A DNA stretch of 64,000 nt from Nannocystis exedens (GTDB taxonomy: Bacteria; Myxococcota_A; Polyangia; Nannocystales; Nannocystaceae): assembly GCF_002343915.1 (NCBI RefSeq), contig NZ_NETK01000001.1, positions 2,614,001 through 2,678,000 of the forward strand, written 5' to 3'. The position numbers and the translations under genes are program-made. Within the stretch, counting starts at the first letter, position 1, and each line of letters begins with the position of its first letter. The notes under the pieces were generated by a model. The model was not told where the DNA came from, did no database searches, and worked only from the letters and a program-made list of their open reading frames with translations. This document shows positions 62,125 through 64,000 of the stretch, piece by piece.

Positions 62125-62863
62125 CGATGCCCTGCGAAGGCGCGCTCTGGGTCTCGGCCTGCATGGCTTGTACGCACGCTGGGATGAGGTCGTCCGCGAG
62201 CCGTGGCTGCGCACCGTCCTCGACATCGAGGAGCACGAGCGAAAGCGTCGCAGCCTCGAGCGCCGCATGCTCGCCGCCAAGCTGACCGCGATGAAGCCGA
62301 TCGCCGACTACGACTGGAAGCACCCGAAGCTCGACCGCGCCCTCGTCGACGAACTCTTCGAGCTCGGCTTCATCCGCGAAGCCGTCAACGTCGTCTTCCT
62401 CGGCCCCAACGGCGTCGGCAAGACCATGCTCGCGCAAAACCTCGCCCACCACGCCGTCCTGCAGGGCTACACCGCCCGCTTCACGACCGCCTCCGCGATG
62501 CTCGGTGACCTCGCCGCGCAGGACGGCGCCGCCGCGCTGCGCCGTCGCCTGCACCGCTACGTCAAGCCCGCGCTGCTCGTCGTCGACGAGCTCGGCTACC
62601 TGCCCTACAGCAACCGCTACGCCGACCTGCTCTTCGAGGTCGTCTCCCAGCGATACACCAAGGCGCCGGTCGTGATCACCACCAATCGGCCCTTCAGCGA
62701 GTGGGCCGCCGTCTTCCACAGCGCCTCCTGCGTCGGCACCCTCCTCGATCGCCTCTGCCACAAGGTCGAGATCGTCGAGATCGCCGGCGAATCCTGGCGC
62801 CTCAAGGAAGCCAACGAACGCACCTCCCGTCGCCGTAGCCGTCCGCCAAAACCCCCAGGCTGA
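62108..62863 (+). CDS. istB: IS21-family transposition helper ATPase IstB
   Basis: 251 residues from ATG 62108, overlapping istA by 17 bases. Walker [19 protein letters not shown], Walker [14 protein letters not shown], sensor [12 protein letters not shown] and C-terminal [23 protein letters not shown] are typical of the DnaA/DnaC-like IstB AAA+ family, which selects the target site for IstA. Confidence 0.93.
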   Translation: MALAPDDALRRRALGLGLHGLYARWDEVVREPWLRTVLDIEEHERKRRSLERRMLAAKLTAMKPIADYDWKHPKLDRALVDELFELGFIREAVNVVFLGPNGVGKTMLAQNLAHHAVLQGYTARFTTASAMLGDLAAQDGAAALRRRLHRYVKPALLVVDELGYLPYSNRYADLLFEVVSQRYTKAPVVITTNRPFSEWAAVFHSASCVGTLLDRLCHKVEIVEIAGESWRLKEANERTSRRRSRPPKPPG

Positions 62864-62931
62864 CCGCCCGCAGCCAGCTCCCGCATCACGTCCACGCCGG
62901 CGCTGTGCGCCGGCGATTTGCGTCGGCGTCC

Positions 62932-62971
62932 GACACCGGCGCTACCCACCGGCGCCGGACACCGGCGCTAC
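62932..62971. repeat. 14-bp direct repeat in the IS21/IS1380 junction
   Basis: GACACCGGCGCTAC at 62932-62945 and 62958-62971, separated by 12 bases, within G+C-rich inverted pieces (CGCCGGCG). Likely part of the end structure of one of the two abutting elements. Confidence 0.55.
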
Positions 62972-63000
62972 GCTGCGGATCGTGGCCGGCGACAACAACA

Positions 63001-64000
63001 AGGTGTATCCGCACCGAGTTCGATTTTCAACCGGCCGGGCGGAGGCGTGTCGAGGCCGCCTTCGACGCCGGGCGGGTCAGCTCGGACGGCGGCCTGCTGT
63101 TGCTGCGCGAGCTGACCAAGAGTTCAGGTGTGTTTCGGGACTTCGCGGCCTGCTTCCGGGACCACCGCGACCCGAGCCGCATCGAGCAAACCGTCGAGGA
63201 ATTGCTCGCGCAGCGCGTGCTGGGCCTGCTGTGTGGTTACGAGGACCTGAACGACCACGACGTGCTCCGCGACGATGCCTTGCTCGCGCTGGCGATAGGC
63301 AAGGCCGATCCGACCGGCGAGCAGCGCAAGCGGGTGCGCGACCGGGGCCATGCGCTGGCGGGCAAGAGCACGCTGAACCGCCTGGAGCTGGCGAAGCCCA
63401 CGGTGGCCGGCGACGAGCGCTACAAGAAGATCAGCTACGACGACCACGGCATCCAGCGCCTCTTCGTCGACACCTTCCTGGCCGCGCACGATCGGCCGCC
63501 CGCCGAGATCGTCCTCGATCTCGACGCGACGGACGACCCCGTACACGGCAAGCAGGAGGGTCGCTTCTTCCACGGCTTCTACGACAGCTACTGCTACCTG
63601 CCGCTGTACGTCTCCTGCGGCGACTTCATCCTTGGCGCCGCGCTGAACACCGCCGACAAGCAGCCAGTCAGCGGCGCGGTCGAGGAGCTCGAGAGGATCG
63701 TCAGTCAGATCCTCGCTCGCTGGCCGGCCGTCCGGATCATCGTGCGCGGCGATTCCGGCTTCTGCCGCGACGAGGTCATGCGCTGGTGCGAGGACAACGG
63801 CCTCTTCTTCGTCCTCGGCCTGCAGAAGAACTCGCGCCTGATCGCCGAGATCGAGGACGAGATGACGCAGGCCCGCACCACCTCCGAGCAGACCGGCAAG
63901 GAAGCACGCGTCTTCAAGGACTTTCGCTACGAGACCAACCGGACGTGGTCGCGAGAGCGCCGGGTGGTCGGCAAGGCCGAGTACACGACGGACAAGGAGA
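63001..64000 (+). CDS. IS1380-family transposase (3' end outside window)
   Basis: A continuous frame runs from 63001 to the right edge (333 residues so far). Family landmarks: FDAGRVSSDGGLLLLRELT near the start, RDPSRIEQTVEELLAQRVLGLLCGYEDLNDHD, DLDATDDPVHGKQEGRFFHGFYDSYCYLPLYV with the catalytic Asp, and VRGDSGFCRDEVMRWCEDNGLFFVLG with the second. No ATG or GTG precedes the conserved part in frame between 62905 and 63001, so the start is unclear; a rare start codon or a damaged 5' end is possible. It abuts the IS21-like element, so one may have inserted beside the other. Confidence 0.85.

Larger units (their letters stand above)
59811..62992 (+). mobile_element. IS21-like insertion element with two extra small genes
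   Basis: Four consecutive plus-strand genes: a Cys-rich small gene, a second small gene, istA and istB, with 4-17 base overlaps. The ends are not certain: TGTCGTAGCCGGCC at 59811 and, inverted, GGCCGGCGACA ending at 62992 share TGTCG and CCGGCC and could be the inverted repeats. No target duplication was confirmed. Confidence 0.55.

Overview
The window is about 70% G+C chromosomal DNA with features typical of the Myxococcota, most likely a Nannocystaceae-like relative: Ser/Thr kinases with long proline/threonine linkers, lipoproteins that join threonine-rich spacers to Cys-rich 'ECDDGN' repeats, FHA proteins, an ECF sigma factor and many envelope proteins. This placement rests on gene content only; there is no rRNA in the window. 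No rRNA, intact tRNA or CRISPR array was seen.

Layout. 0-4.6 kb: a truncated Na+/solute symporter with its DUF3311 partner, a Bcp peroxiredoxin, a small unknown protein, a ComEC-like metallo-beta-lactamase lipoprotein and a His-rich SEC-C mini-protein. 4.6-5.7 kb: a non-coding array of palindromes. 5.7-11.8 kb (minus strand): a GAF/degenerate GGDEF protein, a sarcosine/N-methyltryptophan-oxidase-like flavoenzyme, tryptophan 2,3-dioxygenase and an orphan FlhA/SctV export-gate protein. 11.9-16.6 kb: a Cys-rich lipoprotein, a membrane protein, two divergent fatty-acid desaturases and an AttH/CrtC-like lipocalin protein. 16.8-19.3 kb: a probable outer-membrane protein, an ECF sigma factor and a membrane-anchored partner. 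19.5-22.8 kb: an MCE/Mla lipid transporter operon with two different MlaE permeases. 23.1-27.2 kb: an SGNH hydrolase lipoprotein, a small barrel-like protein and a large lipoprotein.

28.1-34.4 kb: a tight five-gene operon in which a transmembrane Ser/Thr kinase is followed by a VKOR-DsbA fusion, a Cys-rich OmpA-like protein, a small CPCC membrane protein and a TlpA-like thioredoxin. It looks like a kinase-linked extracytoplasmic thiol system. 34.4-36.1 kb: a TPR/membrane protein whose 3' end has been tandemly duplicated downstream. 36.8-40.7 kb: three Cys-rich/DUF1554 lipoprotein paralogues, the middle one broken by one inserted base. 40.7-43.4 kb: a stand-alone Type ISP-like DNA methyltransferase.

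43.5-56.0 kb: a type VI secretion sub-locus. It has an FHA-TM-WD40 protein, a minus-strand operon tssB-tssC-kinase-(FHA-TM-LysM-M74 peptidase), and hcp and clpV on the plus strand. Baseplate, membrane-complex and VgrG genes are absent. The local kinase, FHA proteins and peptidoglycan peptidase suggest a phospho-controlled cell-wall remodelling module for assembling the apparatus; this is the best candidate for an undescribed system. 56-64 kb: an S74 chaperone lipoprotein and a SIMPL protein, then an accessory tail with an integrase remnant, a PP2C phosphatase, an IS21-like element and a truncated IS1380 transposase.

Across most of the window runs a family of short hairpins (core TGTCC-N4-GGACA, often widened to ACATGTCC...GGACATGT). 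They lie between genes and also inside reading frames, where they are read in frame.
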